Part shown: positions 17,607-25,938 of the stretch, piece after piece
How positions within the stretch are numbered: position 1 is the first letter of the stretch
Layout: each line of letters starts with the position of its first letter
Source: Microbacterium sp. zg-Y818
GTDB lineage: Bacteria > Actinomycetota > Actinomycetes > Actinomycetales > Microbacteriaceae
DNA length: 64,000 nt
NCBI RefSeq assembly: GCF_030246905.1
Contig: NZ_CP126741.1
Location: forward strand, 248,001 to 312,000
Reading direction: 5' to 3'
Translations under genes and position numbers: made by a program
The notes under the pieces: generated by a model
Databases searched by the model: none
Seen by the model: the letters and a program-made list of their open reading frames with translations, nothing else
Told to the model about the DNA's origin: nothing

Positions 17607-17685
17607 GCCTCCACGCTACGCCTCTCGGCTCTGGGACTGTCCTCCGGCGGCCGGACGTGCCATGCTCGAGAGATGGGGTTGTCAC

Positions 17686-17703
17686 CCTGCGTGGTCACGC
17701 AGG
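17686..17703. promoter_or_regulatory. 18-bp palindrome before the first glycosyltransferase
   Basis: CCTGCGTG and its exact reverse complement CACGCAGG are separated by two bases, 23 bases before the glycosyltransferase ATG at 17727. This could be an operator or a short hairpin in the leader. No second copy was noticed in the window. Confidence 0.35.
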
Positions 17704-17726
17704 CGTGCAAGCGTCGGGGGGCGTGC

Positions 17727-18827
17727 ATGAAAATCTTCGTCATCGCGGAGTCCGCGGTCACGAACTCGTTGGGGCGCGCGATCAGTCTCGCTGTTGTGGG
17801 GACCGAACGCGCGACGACGGAGTTGTGGGCGGTCGACGACGGTCCGGTGTGGACCGGCGCACGGCACTTCGACCTGGACATCCGCCGCTTCGACGGCAGG
17901 GATCCCGCTGCGCTCATCGCCCGCATCCGAGACGCGGCTGCCGACGGGCCGGTGCTGGTCTGGATATCCAAAGGCTTCTCGCCGCTGGACCGCATCGCCT
18001 CGGCGCTGGCGGGTCGGGCGAACACGACCGTCATCGCCGACTTCGACGACGACGACGTGAGTCTCATGCGCGAGCAGGTGGCGAAGTCGTGGAAGACGGC
18101 CGTGCATCTCAACGTGCTGCACCGCAAGTCGCCCACGCAGGTGCGCAGGGCGCAGACTCGCATGGCGCGCGCCGCGGACGGCTACACATTCTCCAGCCGC
18201 ACGCTCGAGCGCACCTACCTTGACCGGGACCTGCCCCGGCGTGCGTCGGCGATCGTTCCGCACGCCCGTCCCGACGGGTGGCTCGTCGCCGAGCGCGGCG
18301 CGCGTGCGGCCGGGCCGCTGCGGCTCGCCTACCTGGGCACGGTGCGTCCGCACAAGGGCGCCGACAAGGTGCTCGCCCTCGTGGAGGCGATGCCCGAGAT
18401 TCACTTCTCGAGCTTCTCGGGCTCTTTCCGCCCCGCCGGGGGTGGCGCGACATGGCACTCGATCGGTGCCGAGGCGGCGCTGTCGGACGTGTATGCCGAT
18501 ATCGACTTCACCCTGGTTCCCCAGGACCTGCTGAGCAGTGCGGCCCGCAACCAGCTCCCGTCGAAGATCGTCGAAGCGGCCGTGTTCGGAGTGGCCGTGG
18601 TCGCCACGCCCACTCCGGTCATCGAGGAGTATTGCGCGGGCGCCTACGTGCCGATCGAGGACTGGAGCGATCCGCAGGACGTCGCGCGACGCATCCGGGC
18701 GGCGGACCCCGTCGCGCTGGGAGCGGCCATCCGCCGGGTGTTCCTCGACCGGTTCTCCTCCACCGTCTCCGGAGCCGCGCTCGGGCGGCTGCTCGAGGAG
18801 GTCCCGGCGCACGCGCCCTCGCGGTAG
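17727..18827 (+). CDS. glycosyltransferase, GT4-like, of the polysaccharide locus
   Basis: This 366-residue protein has a GT-B layout. The N-terminal half is weakly conserved (MKIFVIAESAVTNSLGRAIS, DFDDDDVSLM). The C-terminal half has RLAYLGTVRPHKGADKVLAL at the start of the nucleotide-sugar domain and LPSKIVEAAVFGVAVVATPT, the region equivalent to the EX7E donor-binding motif. It should transfer a sugar from a nucleotide donor to a lipid-linked or polysaccharide acceptor in the cytoplasm. The frame is open far upstream, but only through the antisense of the thioesterase gene. The ATG at 17727 has a G-rich stretch (CGGGGGGCG) as a possible SD. The gene points away from the CDP-sugar genes, towards their ends. 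Confidence 0.78.
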   Translation: MKIFVIAESAVTNSLGRAISLAVVGTERATTELWAVDDGPVWTGARHFDLDIRRFDGRDPAALIARIRDAAADGPVLVWISKGFSPLDRIASALAGRANTTVIADFDDDDVSLMREQVAKSWKTAVHLNVLHRKSPTQVRRAQTRMARAADGYTFSSRTLERTYLDRDLPRRASAIVPHARPDGWLVAERGARAAGPLRLAYLGTVRPHKGADKVLALVEAMPEIHFSSFSGSFRPAGGGATWHSIGAEAALSDVYADIDFTLVPQDLLSSAARNQLPSKIVEAAVFGVAVVATPTPVIEEYCAGAYVPIEDWSDPQDVARRIRAADPVALGAAIRRVFLDRFSSTVSGAALGRLLEEVPAHAPSR

Positions 18828-18858
18828 CGACGCGTGCGCCGATCGACAGCGGGTCACC

Positions 18859-20163
18859 TCATGCGGGCACCCGCGTTGCGGGCAGTTCCGCTGCCTGCTC
18901 GATGCGCAGGCGGTCGACGAGCCTGCCCGAGGGCAGCTCGACGTCGGCGTACGTCAGGACGGCATCCTTCGGGATGTCGCGGACGGTACGGCATCCCTCG
19001 GCGACGCCGATGGGGAGCAGGTCCTCGTCGCTCGTGACATCCGCCCGCTCCGCGACCCCGTAGGTGTGGTAGCCGCCCAGACCGTCGATGACGGTGCCCG
19101 CCGGCAGGTCCTCCTTGGCCACGGCGACCACTTCGACGGTCGGCGCGCCCAGCGGCTGCAGAGCGGCATCTCGGAAGAGCACCGCGCGCGCGACCGTGTT
19201 CGGCACTTCGAAGTGGCACAGGTGGTACGGCGTGTAGAAGCTGTAGAGCGGTCCCTCGCCGAGCTTGTACAGATTCAGGTAGTGCCGCTGCTTGGGGTCG
19301 TCATGGGTGGCCAGCACGAAGACACCCGGTCCGGGCTGGGCGCCCACGACGTAGTCGACGACGCCGCCGCGGCGCTCGAGGTCCTCGACGTCGTACGCGC
19401 CGGTGAGCTCGTCGACGTGGCCGTGGTGGTCCGCTCCCCGCATCCCGCGGCGCTCCACGGTCATACCGGTCGCGTTCGCGACGATCGCCTGTTCGAACGA
19501 CACCTTGGTGCCGTCGGCGAAGCTGGTGACCATGTAGGGATCCTGTCCCCACTTGGCGGCGAAGCCGGCCTGTGTCGTGGGGGTGCGGTATTCGTCCTGC
19601 AGCCCTTTGATGTTGCCGCAGACGAGCGGACGCAGACCCAGCCCCCGCACGAAGCGCACCAGGTTCATCTCGACTCCGGGCTGGTCACCGTCGCATCCGG
19701 TGAGGATCACCCCGGCATCCTTCGCCCGCCGGTGCAGGATCGGCCCGACCGTGCCGTCCACCTCGGCGTTCATCAGCACGATGTCCTTGTGAGCGCCGAT
19801 GGCGTCCAGCACCACGTGGCAGCCGTACTCGACGGCTCCGGTGGCCTCGATCACCGCGTCGACGGATGCCGCGTGGTTCGCCGCGCGGAAGTCGGTCGTG
19901 ACCGCGACCGCCCCCGCGGCGACGGCGGCATCCACCTCCGCTGCGGTCGCCGCGCGCCTGACGTCGGTGACCCCCGCCTCGCGCAGCGCAGCCTCGGCCT
20001 TCTCCAGCGTGCGGTTCACCACCACGCTCACGCGCATGCCCGGCACGCTGTGGGTGATCTGGTTGATGAGCCCACGCCCCATGAAACCGGCGCCGACGAT
20101 GGCGACCCCGATCGGCCGCCCTTCGGCCTCGCGCTTGTGCAGCGCGGTGTCGATGATGATCAC
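18859..20163 (-). CDS. NAD(P)-dependent dehydrogenase with SAF domain (homoserine dehydrogenase-like)
   Basis: A 434-residue protein with an N-terminal Rossmann domain (VAIVGAGFMGRGLINQI, residues about 19-35), a homoserine-dehydrogenase-like middle (DAVIEATGAVEYG, VLMNAEVDGTVGP) and a C-terminal SAF domain (VVAVAKEDLPAGTVIDGLGG, then DIPKDAVLTYADVELP). Proteins of this build occur next to nucleotide-sugar genes in many bacteria, and their reaction is not firmly known. The start is the GTG at 20163, which overlaps the stop of the epimerase-like gene (GTGA). It is the last of four tightly coupled genes, so it most likely finishes a CDP-activated sugar, for example by reducing or oxidising a keto or branched sugar intermediate. 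That is inference from position. Confidence 0.75.
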   Translation of the reverse strand: MIIIDTALHKREAEGRPIGVAIVGAGFMGRGLINQITHSVPGMRVSVVVNRTLEKAEAALREAGVTDVRRAATAAEVDAAVAAGAVAVTTDFRAANHAASVDAVIEATGAVEYGCHVVLDAIGAHKDIVLMNAEVDGTVGPILHRRAKDAGVILTGCDGDQPGVEMNLVRFVRGLGLRPLVCGNIKGLQDEYRTPTTQAGFAAKWGQDPYMVTSFADGTKVSFEQAIVANATGMTVERRGMRGADHHGHVDELTGAYDVEDLERRGGVVDYVVGAQPGPGVFVLATHDDPKQRHYLNLYKLGEGPLYSFYTPYHLCHFEVPNTVARAVLFRDAALQPLGAPTVEVVAVAKEDLPAGTVIDGLGGYHTYGVAERADVTSDEDLLPIGVAEGCRTVRDIPKDAVLTYADVELPSGRLVDRLRIEQAAELPATRVPA

Positions 20164-20732
20164 GTCGGGTCCCCCGAGACGGCGGCGAGTTGCTCGCTGG
20201 TCCAGGTGTCCAGCAGCGGCCACGACATGTCCTTGGGCGACGCGTCCGCGACGGGGAGCGGCCAGGAGAGCCCGAGCGCCGGGTCATCGTGGCGCAGGCC
20301 GCGTTCGGCGCCGGGGGCGTATGCCCCGCTCACCATGTAGCTCACCTCGGTCTCGTCGACGAGCGTCTGGTACCCGTGGGCGAAGTAGGCCGGGACGAAC
20401 AGGGCTCGCCGGTTCTCGGCGCTGAGCTCGATCGACACATGCTGCAGGCGGGTGGGCGACCCCCAGCGCATGTCGACGATTGTGTCGACGATCGCGCCTC
20501 GCGTGCAGCGGATGAGCTTGCTCTCGGCATGCGGCGCCACCTGGAAATGCATGCCGCGGAGCGTGCCGGCGCGGTAATTGAAGGAGATGTTGGCCTGCTC
20601 GACATGGGGATCGAGTCCTGCCTCGGCGAACTCCGCGCGGTCGAACGCCCGGGCGAAGAACCCGCGGTCGTCCTGGCGCGCCTCGAGATCCACGATGGCC
20701 ACGCCCGCGATCGGGGTGGGGGTGAAGATCAC
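20160..20732 (-). CDS. dTDP-4-dehydrorhamnose 3,5-epimerase-like (RmlC family)
   Basis: The 190-residue cupin is of RmlC type. H62 in LRGMHFQ and Y132 in VSYMVSGAY match the catalytic base and acid of RmlC, and K72 matches the lysine that stabilises the enolate, so it should be an active epimerase on a 4-keto sugar nucleotide. RmlA, RmlB and RmlD are not nearby, while a CDP-glucose-forming enzyme is, so the natural substrate is probably a CDP-keto-sugar rather than dTDP-4-keto-6-deoxyglucose. It starts with a GTG overlapping the stop of the SDR epimerase gene and ends overlapping the SAF dehydrogenase gene. Confidence 0.85.
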   Translation of the reverse strand: MIFTPTPIAGVAIVDLEARQDDRGFFARAFDRAEFAEAGLDPHVEQANISFNYRAGTLRGMHFQVAPHAESKLIRCTRGAIVDTIVDMRWGSPTRLQHVSIELSAENRRALFVPAYFAHGYQTLVDETEVSYMVSGAYAPGAERGLRHDDPALGLSWPLPVADASPKDMSWPLLDTWTSEQLAAVSGDPT

Positions 20733-21754
20733 GGCATCCTCCAGAAGAGTTCGTCATCCACCTGGCCGGTGCGGCGCAGGTAGTCGAGCTGGGCGAGTCG
20801 GGTGAAGCCCCGGCTGAGGAACAGGTCGGTGTCGAGGTCCACGGATTCGAACACCGACAGGAGCTGCTCGACACCCGTCTGCGCATTCCATTCGCATTCG
20901 AAGCCGGGAAGCACCTCGCGGATGCGGTCGAACGACACCCGGTAGCTGCGGTTGTCGCCCCCGCTGGCGCCGAAGCTCAGCTCCGCCTCGGGGAGCGCTT
21001 CGCCGATGATCTCGGCGATCTCCCGCACCTGGTAGTTCTGCTCGTCGGAGCCGACGTTGTATATCTGCCCCCTCACCGCTTCGGCGGGGGCCTCGAGGGT
21101 CATCCGAATCGCGCGGGCGATGTCGAGGGCGTGCACCAGCGGTCGCCAGGGTGTGCCGTCGCTGGTCATCGCGATTCTCCTCGTCGTCCACGCGAGTCCG
21201 GCGAGGTTGTTGAGCACGAGGTCGAAACGCATGCGTGGCGACGCACCGAACGCGGTGGCATTGCGCAGGAACGTCGGGCTGAATGACTCGTCGGCCATCG
21301 GCCGCACGTCGCGCTCGACCATCGCCTTGCACTCGGCGTAGACCGTCTGCGGGTCGATCGGGGAGTTCTCGTCCACGACCCCCTCGGCGACGCCGTAGAC
21401 ACTGCACGAGGACATGTAGACGAAGCGCCCCACCCCGGCTTCTTTGGCGAGGGTCGCCAGCCGCACGGAGCCGGCGTGGTTGATGCTGCGCGTCAACGCG
21501 GGGTTGAACTCCCCCAGGGGGTCGTTGGACAGCTCCGCCATGTGGACGACCGCATCGACCCCGCGCAGATCGTCGGCCGTGAGCGAGCGGACGTCGCGCA
21601 CGAGGGTCATCGGTGTGAAGTCGACGCCGTTGTACAGCCAGCCCGCCTTGTAGAAGCCGGTGTCCACCGCGACGACTTCGTGTCCGGCGCGCGCGAGCTC
21701 GGGAGCCAGCACCGAGCCGAGGTACCCCTCGGTGCCCGTGACCATCACCTTCAC
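20729..21754 (-). CDS. NAD-dependent epimerase/dehydratase (extended SDR)
   Basis: The 341-residue extended SDR has the cofactor loop TGTEGYLG (residues 6-13), the active-site pair Y139 and K143 (YAECK) with the Ser triad region MSSCSVYG, and a sugar-nucleotide-binding C-terminal half. Enzymes like this act as 4-epimerases, 4,6-dehydratases or reductases on nucleotide sugars. No separate CDP-glucose 4,6-dehydratase is encoded here, so this enzyme may supply the keto intermediate for the RmlC-like epimerase. It begins with a GTG one base after the cytidylyltransferase stop and overlaps the next gene by 4 bases. Confidence 0.83.
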   Translation of the reverse strand: MKVMVTGTEGYLGSVLAPELARAGHEVVAVDTGFYKAGWLYNGVDFTPMTLVRDVRSLTADDLRGVDAVVHMAELSNDPLGEFNPALTRSINHAGSVRLATLAKEAGVGRFVYMSSCSVYGVAEGVVDENSPIDPQTVYAECKAMVERDVRPMADESFSPTFLRNATAFGASPRMRFDLVLNNLAGLAWTTRRIAMTSDGTPWRPLVHALDIARAIRMTLEAPAEAVRGQIYNVGSDEQNYQVREIAEIIGEALPEAELSFGASGGDNRSYRVSFDRIREVLPGFECEWNAQTGVEQLLSVFESVDLDTDLFLSRGFTRLAQLDYLRRTGQVDDELFWRMP

Positions 21755-21755
21755 G

Positions 21756-22583
21756 TCAGGACCACACCTTCCACGGAGCCTTGTCGGTATCCCAGAGCTG
21801 GTTGAGCTCCGTCCAGTCGCGGTAGGTGTCCATGCCCATCCAGAACCCGTCGTGGCGGTACACCCCCATCTGCCCGTCTGCGGCGAGCGTCTGCAGCGGC
21901 TTCTTCTCCAGCAGCAGGTCGGGGTCGTCGTCGAGATAGGTGTCCACCATCTCCCTACGGAAGCCGAAGAACCCGCCCGACACCCACCCGTCGGCCATCG
22001 TCGGCTTCTCGTTGAACTCCGTCACCTCATCGCCGTCGACGTGCATCTCTCCGAACCGGCTCGTGGGATGCACGCCTGTCACCGTGCCGATCTTCCCGCT
22101 GGCGACGTGCTGACGGTAGAGCGCGTCGAGGTCGACGTTCCCGATGCCGTCGCCGTAGGTCATCATGTAGAACGGCTGGTCGAGGTACTCGCGCACCCGC
22201 TTCACGCGCGCGCCGGTGCCGGTCAGCAGCCCGGTTTCCACGAGCGTCACCTCCCAGTCCTCCGACGGGGTGTGCCCGTGCCAGTCCACTGACTCATCGC
22301 CGGCGCCCAACTGAACGGTGAAGTCGCGTTCGAACTTTCCGTAGTCGAGGAAGAAGCGGCGGATCAGATCGCCCTTGTACCCGAGGCACAGGATGAAACG
22401 TCGGAAGCCGGCCGCCTCGTACGTCTTCATGATGTGCCAGAGGATCGGCTTGCCACCGATGTCGATCAGCGGCTTGGGCAGCTTCTCGCTCGCCTCCCGG
22501 ATGCGCGTCCCCATGCCACCGCAGAGGATGACGACGGGAATATCGGCTTTCGGGGGAACTTCGGTTGTCGGTTCAGCTGCCAT
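21756..22583 (-). CDS. rfbF: glucose-1-phosphate cytidylyltransferase
   Basis: A 275-residue nucleotidyltransferase that makes CDP-glucose from CTP and glucose 1-phosphate. The N-terminal signature VVILCGGMGTRIREASEKLP and PLIDIGGKPILWHIM is the CTP/Mg site, and YKGDLIRRFFLDY and TYGDGIGNVDLDAL are typical of RfbF rather than RmlA. The length matches RfbF (about 257-275). It opens a four-gene unit with the SDR, the RmlC-like enzyme and the SAF dehydrogenase. Those three genes are joined by overlaps or a one-base gap, so the products are made together. CDP-glucose is the precursor of 3,6-dideoxyhexoses and of other unusual sugars in surface polysaccharides. Confidence 0.92.
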   Translation of the reverse strand: MAAEPTTEVPPKADIPVVILCGGMGTRIREASEKLPKPLIDIGGKPILWHIMKTYEAAGFRRFILCLGYKGDLIRRFFLDYGKFERDFTVQLGAGDESVDWHGHTPSEDWEVTLVETGLLTGTGARVKRVREYLDQPFYMMTYGDGIGNVDLDALYRQHVASGKIGTVTGVHPTSRFGEMHVDGDEVTEFNEKPTMADGWVSGGFFGFRREMVDTYLDDDPDLLLEKKPLQTLAADGQMGVYRHDGFWMGMDTYRDWTELNQLWDTDKAPWKVWS

Positions 22584-22649
22584 GTCGGCGCGCTCCTCTC
22601 TGGTGTGGTCGGCGTCGCCGGCGACCGGGTGTCATCGCGATGGCGATGG

Positions 22650-24125
22650 TCAGTGGGCCGTGTCGCCCGGGGCGAGTACGGCGCGGAAAGTGCGGAACAG
22701 GATGCCGATGTCCCCGAGCAGCGACCAATTCTCGACGTAGTACAGGTCGAGGCGGAGGGACTCCTCCCATGACAGGGCGGACCGTCCGCTCACCTGCCAG
22801 AGACCGCTCATGCCGGGCTTGACGATCAGGCGTCGTTCGGCGGCGAAGTCGTAGAACGCCACCTCGCCTGAGCGCTGCGGCCGAGGCCCCACCAGGCTCA
22901 TGTCTCCCAGGAGCACGTTCAGCAGCTGGGGGAATTCGTCGAGCGAATGCTTGCGCAGCACGCGCCCGATCGGCGTGATGCGGGGGTCCTGCTCGATCTT
23001 GAACAGCGGGGCGTCGTCCTTGCCCTGCTCCGCGAGCAGCTGCGTCAGCATGGCGTCGGCGTCAGGCACCATCGTGCGGAACTTGATGAGCCGGAAGGGG
23101 CGTCCGTCCTTCCCGATCCGCTCCTGGCGGTAGAAGACCGGCCCCGCGCTGGACGCCCTGACCAGAGTCCCGAGGATCACGAATAGGGGAGCCAGCAGGA
23201 TGAGGAGCATCACGGATCCGACGATGTCGACGGTGCGCTTGACCAATCTCTGGCGGCCGGTGTACCGCGGCGTCTCCACGTGCACCAGGGGAAGCCCGGC
23301 TACCGGCCGGGTGTGCAGGCGCGGGCCGCCGATGTCGGTGAGGCTCGGCACGAGGATCAGGTGCTGACGGCCTGCTTTCAGCCGCCAGCTGATCTCCTTG
23401 ACCTTGCGCACCGGCAGCGCCGCGTCGCTGGCGACGATGAGGGTGTCGGCATCCACCATCGACATCATCATGATGACGTCGTCCGCCGGCCCGAGGAACG
23501 GTACGCTCGCGCCACGGCAGGTGAAGTCCGAACGGCTTCCCGGGCCGCTGAGACCGACGACGAGATAGCCCGCTTCGGGGTTGCGGTCGAGTTCGGCCGT
23601 GATGCGCGCGTTCTCCTCGTCGTCGCCGATCACGAGCGCCCGCGCCATGCCGCGGCCCGCCCGCCGGTGAGCCTTGAGCCGCTGGCGCCACAGGTAGCGC
23701 GTGATGAGGAGGCAGGCGAGGCCCAGCGGGAACCCGAGCAGGATGTAGCCCCGGGAGACCGGCGTCATCGTGAGGTAGGACACCACAGCCAAGATCGCGA
23801 AGAGGTGCACGGCCGAGCTGATCACGAGTCGGTACTCGGACATGCCCATCCCGACGACGCGTTCGCCGCGCGATCCCGAGACCGCCAGCGCCACCTGCCA
23901 GCCCACGATGAGCGCAACGGAGAGCCACGTGTAGCTGAGGGCGGTATCACCCAGCTGACGGGTGTGGTCCCCCACCGTCGCCGAGAACCACACGTACTGC
24001 GAGAGGAACACCGCGATGAAGATCACCACGGAGTCCGACAGCCACAGCATGCGCCGATAGGCGAGCCGCCAGTCGACGGCCGCCACTTCGGCGGTCGACA
24101 GCGCCGCCAACGGATTCAATGCCAC
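22650..24125 (-). CDS. polyprenyl-phosphate sugar-1-phosphate transferase (initiating enzyme)
   Basis: This 491-residue membrane enzyme is of the WbaP/exopolysaccharide polyprenyl glycosylphosphotransferase family. The N-terminal half has four to five membrane helices and a CoA-binding-like nucleotide fold (ALVIGDDEENARITAEL). The C-terminal catalytic domain has KRTVDIVGSV, the membrane hairpin, FRLIKFRTMVPDA, RKHSLDEFPQLLNVL and GDMSLVGPRPQ, then PGMSGLWQVSGRS. It loads the first sugar phosphate onto undecaprenyl phosphate to start each repeat unit. I favour the GTG at 24125, which has GGGGGGAAC just before it, over the TTG at 24137. Confidence 0.9.
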   Translation of the reverse strand: MALNPLAALSTAEVAAVDWRLAYRRMLWLSDSVVIFIAVFLSQYVWFSATVGDHTRQLGDTALSYTWLSVALIVGWQVALAVSGSRGERVVGMGMSEYRLVISSAVHLFAILAVVSYLTMTPVSRGYILLGFPLGLACLLITRYLWRQRLKAHRRAGRGMARALVIGDDEENARITAELDRNPEAGYLVVGLSGPGSRSDFTCRGASVPFLGPADDVIMMMSMVDADTLIVASDAALPVRKVKEISWRLKAGRQHLILVPSLTDIGGPRLHTRPVAGLPLVHVETPRYTGRQRLVKRTVDIVGSVMLLILLAPLFVILGTLVRASSAGPVFYRQERIGKDGRPFRLIKFRTMVPDADAMLTQLLAEQGKDDAPLFKIEQDPRITPIGRVLRKHSLDEFPQLLNVLLGDMSLVGPRPQRSGEVAFYDFAAERRLIVKPGMSGLWQVSGRSALSWEESLRLDLYYVENWSLLGDIGILFRTFRAVLAPGDTAH

Positions 24126-24176
24126 GTTCCCCCCCAAAAGGCTCGTGTTCGTTCAACAGGTGCGCCCGCGGGCGCG

Positions 24177-25754
24177 TCAAGGCAGCGTCTCGGCGCCGCC
24201 GTTCTTCCCCGACTCCCGGAACCGCGCACGCGAATTCCTGAGAGTCTCATCCCCGGATCTGGAAGCCACGCCCCCCGGCATGCTCCCGCTTTTCGGCTTG
24301 GTCTCGTCCCCATCGAGGCGGGCGAAGTCCGGAAATTCCAGCAGGTCCATCTCTGCGCTGTCGGCATCGCGATCGCCTGCGTCGAATGACAGGTAGGACT
24401 CGGTCAGGTAACTGGTCGCGCCGCGCGCGGTGACGCGGTTGGCCACCGTGCCGGCCAGACGTGCGCCGACCTTCTCGAGAGAGGCCGTGGCCGCCCGGAT
24501 GGCGTCACGTCTCGTTCGATCCACGGCGACCACCAGCAGCACGCCCCCGACGCTTCGGGAAAGGATCGCGGCATCCGGGACGGGCAGGAGAGGCGGCGTG
24601 TCGTAGAGCACGACGTCGTAGATATCCTGCAGGTGGGCCATCAGATCGCGCATGTGCCGCGACCCCAGGAGCTCGCTCGGGTTGGGCGGTATCCGACCCG
24701 AGGCCAGCACGTGCAGGTTCGGCGATCCCCAGGTCTGGACCACCTCGGCGAAGAGCGCGCGACCGATGAGCACGTCGGTGAGGCCGGCGCCGCCCTCCAA
24801 AGAGAGAGACTCGTGGATCTGCGGGCGGCGGAGGTCCGCTTCGACCAGGAGCACGCGTGACCCGTTCGCAGCGATCGAATTGGCGAGGTTGAGCGCGACC
24901 GTGGACTTTCCGTCGCCGGGCCCGGGGGACGTGATGGTGAACGTCGCGGGACCGTCGATGTCGAGGAACTGCAGGTTGGTGCGGAGGATGCGGAACGACT
25001 CCGCCGCCGGGGTGCCGAGGCCGTCGTCGATGAGGGCCGCCTCACCGCGGCCGCGGGAGATCTGCGGGATCGCCCCCACGATCGGGGCGTCGGTCACCGC
25101 CTCGACGTCCTCCGTGGAGCGGACCCGGGTGTCGATGAGTTCGCGCAGGATCGCCGCCAGCGTTCCCAGCGCAAGCCCCGCGAACAGGCCGATGCCCAGG
25201 TTGAGCAGGACGTTCGGGCTGATCGGCGTCGTGGGCGCCTCGGCGAAGCGCACCTGCGTCATCTTCACCGGGGTCATCGCCGTCGGGACCGTGCCGTCAG
25301 CCGCGACCGCACCGGTGGTCGACTCGACCTCCGACACGACGACCGACAGGTTCGTGATGATGGCGTTGGCGATGCTCGCCGCCATGGCAGGCGACGAGTC
25401 GCTGACCGTCACCTCGAGCATCGTGGTGGAAAGCGGGATCGACACATCGATGCGGGCTGCGAGCTGGGCCGGCGTCACGTCGAGGCCCAGCTCCTCGATC
25501 ACGCGCGAGGTGACGATCGGCTCGGTGGCGAGGCTCGCATACGTGCTGACGCGGCGCTCGGTGAACGCGTTGCCCTGCGTGAGCTCGTTGACGCTCGCCC
25601 CGGTCTCGCTCGTGATCAGCGCAACGCTGGTCGCCGAGTACACCGGCTTCGTGGTCGTAGCAGCGACCCACCCGGCGAGCGCTCCGGCGAGCGTCACAGC
25701 GAGGATCAGAATCCACGACCGCCGAACGATCCGCGCGTAGTCACGACTGCCCAT
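24177..25754 (-). CDS. polysaccharide co-polymerase / BY-kinase-like protein (Wzc/CpsC-CpsD fusion)
   Basis: This 525-residue protein joins a Wzz-type chain-length domain (membrane helix at about 14-33, extracytoplasmic helices, second helix at about 183-205) to a cytoplasmic P-loop kinase-like domain. Walker A is SPGPGDGKSTVALNLA (about 278-293), Walker A' is VLLVEADLRRP and Walker B is VVLYDTPPLLPVPDA. It sets chain length and couples assembly to export. The C-terminal tail is Ser/Arg/Gly-rich and lacks the tyrosine cluster used for autophosphorylation in classical BY-kinases; only two Tyr (SYLTESYLSF) are near, so control by phosphorylation is uncertain. It is divergent from the glycosyltransferase genes that start at 25939. 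Confidence 0.88.
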   Translation of the reverse strand: MGSRDYARIVRRSWILILAVTLAGALAGWVAATTTKPVYSATSVALITSETGASVNELTQGNAFTERRVSTYASLATEPIVTSRVIEELGLDVTPAQLAARIDVSIPLSTTMLEVTVSDSSPAMAASIANAIITNLSVVVSEVESTTGAVAADGTVPTAMTPVKMTQVRFAEAPTTPISPNVLLNLGIGLFAGLALGTLAAILRELIDTRVRSTEDVEAVTDAPIVGAIPQISRGRGEAALIDDGLGTPAAESFRILRTNLQFLDIDGPATFTITSPGPGDGKSTVALNLANSIAANGSRVLLVEADLRRPQIHESLSLEGGAGLTDVLIGRALFAEVVQTWGSPNLHVLASGRIPPNPSELLGSRHMRDLMAHLQDIYDVVLYDTPPLLPVPDAAILSRSVGGVLLVVAVDRTRRDAIRAATASLEKVGARLAGTVANRVTARGATSYLTESYLSFDAGDRDADSAEMDLLEFPDFARLDGDETKPKSGSMPGGVASRSGDETLRNSRARFRESGKNGGAETLP

Positions 25755-25938
25755 ACATTCCCCATCACGTAGGCCACGACGGAGACTGCCCCAGCTGTTC
25801 CCCAGCTAGCCCCCCGGCTTGCGCCGACGATACGCACCGGAGGCAGGGAACCGCAAGGGCTATCTGCGATCCGGTGTTTCGGATAGGGTGGCCACGCGCG
25901 CCCCCCGACCGCACCGCACTGCACTCTGGGGGATTGCC

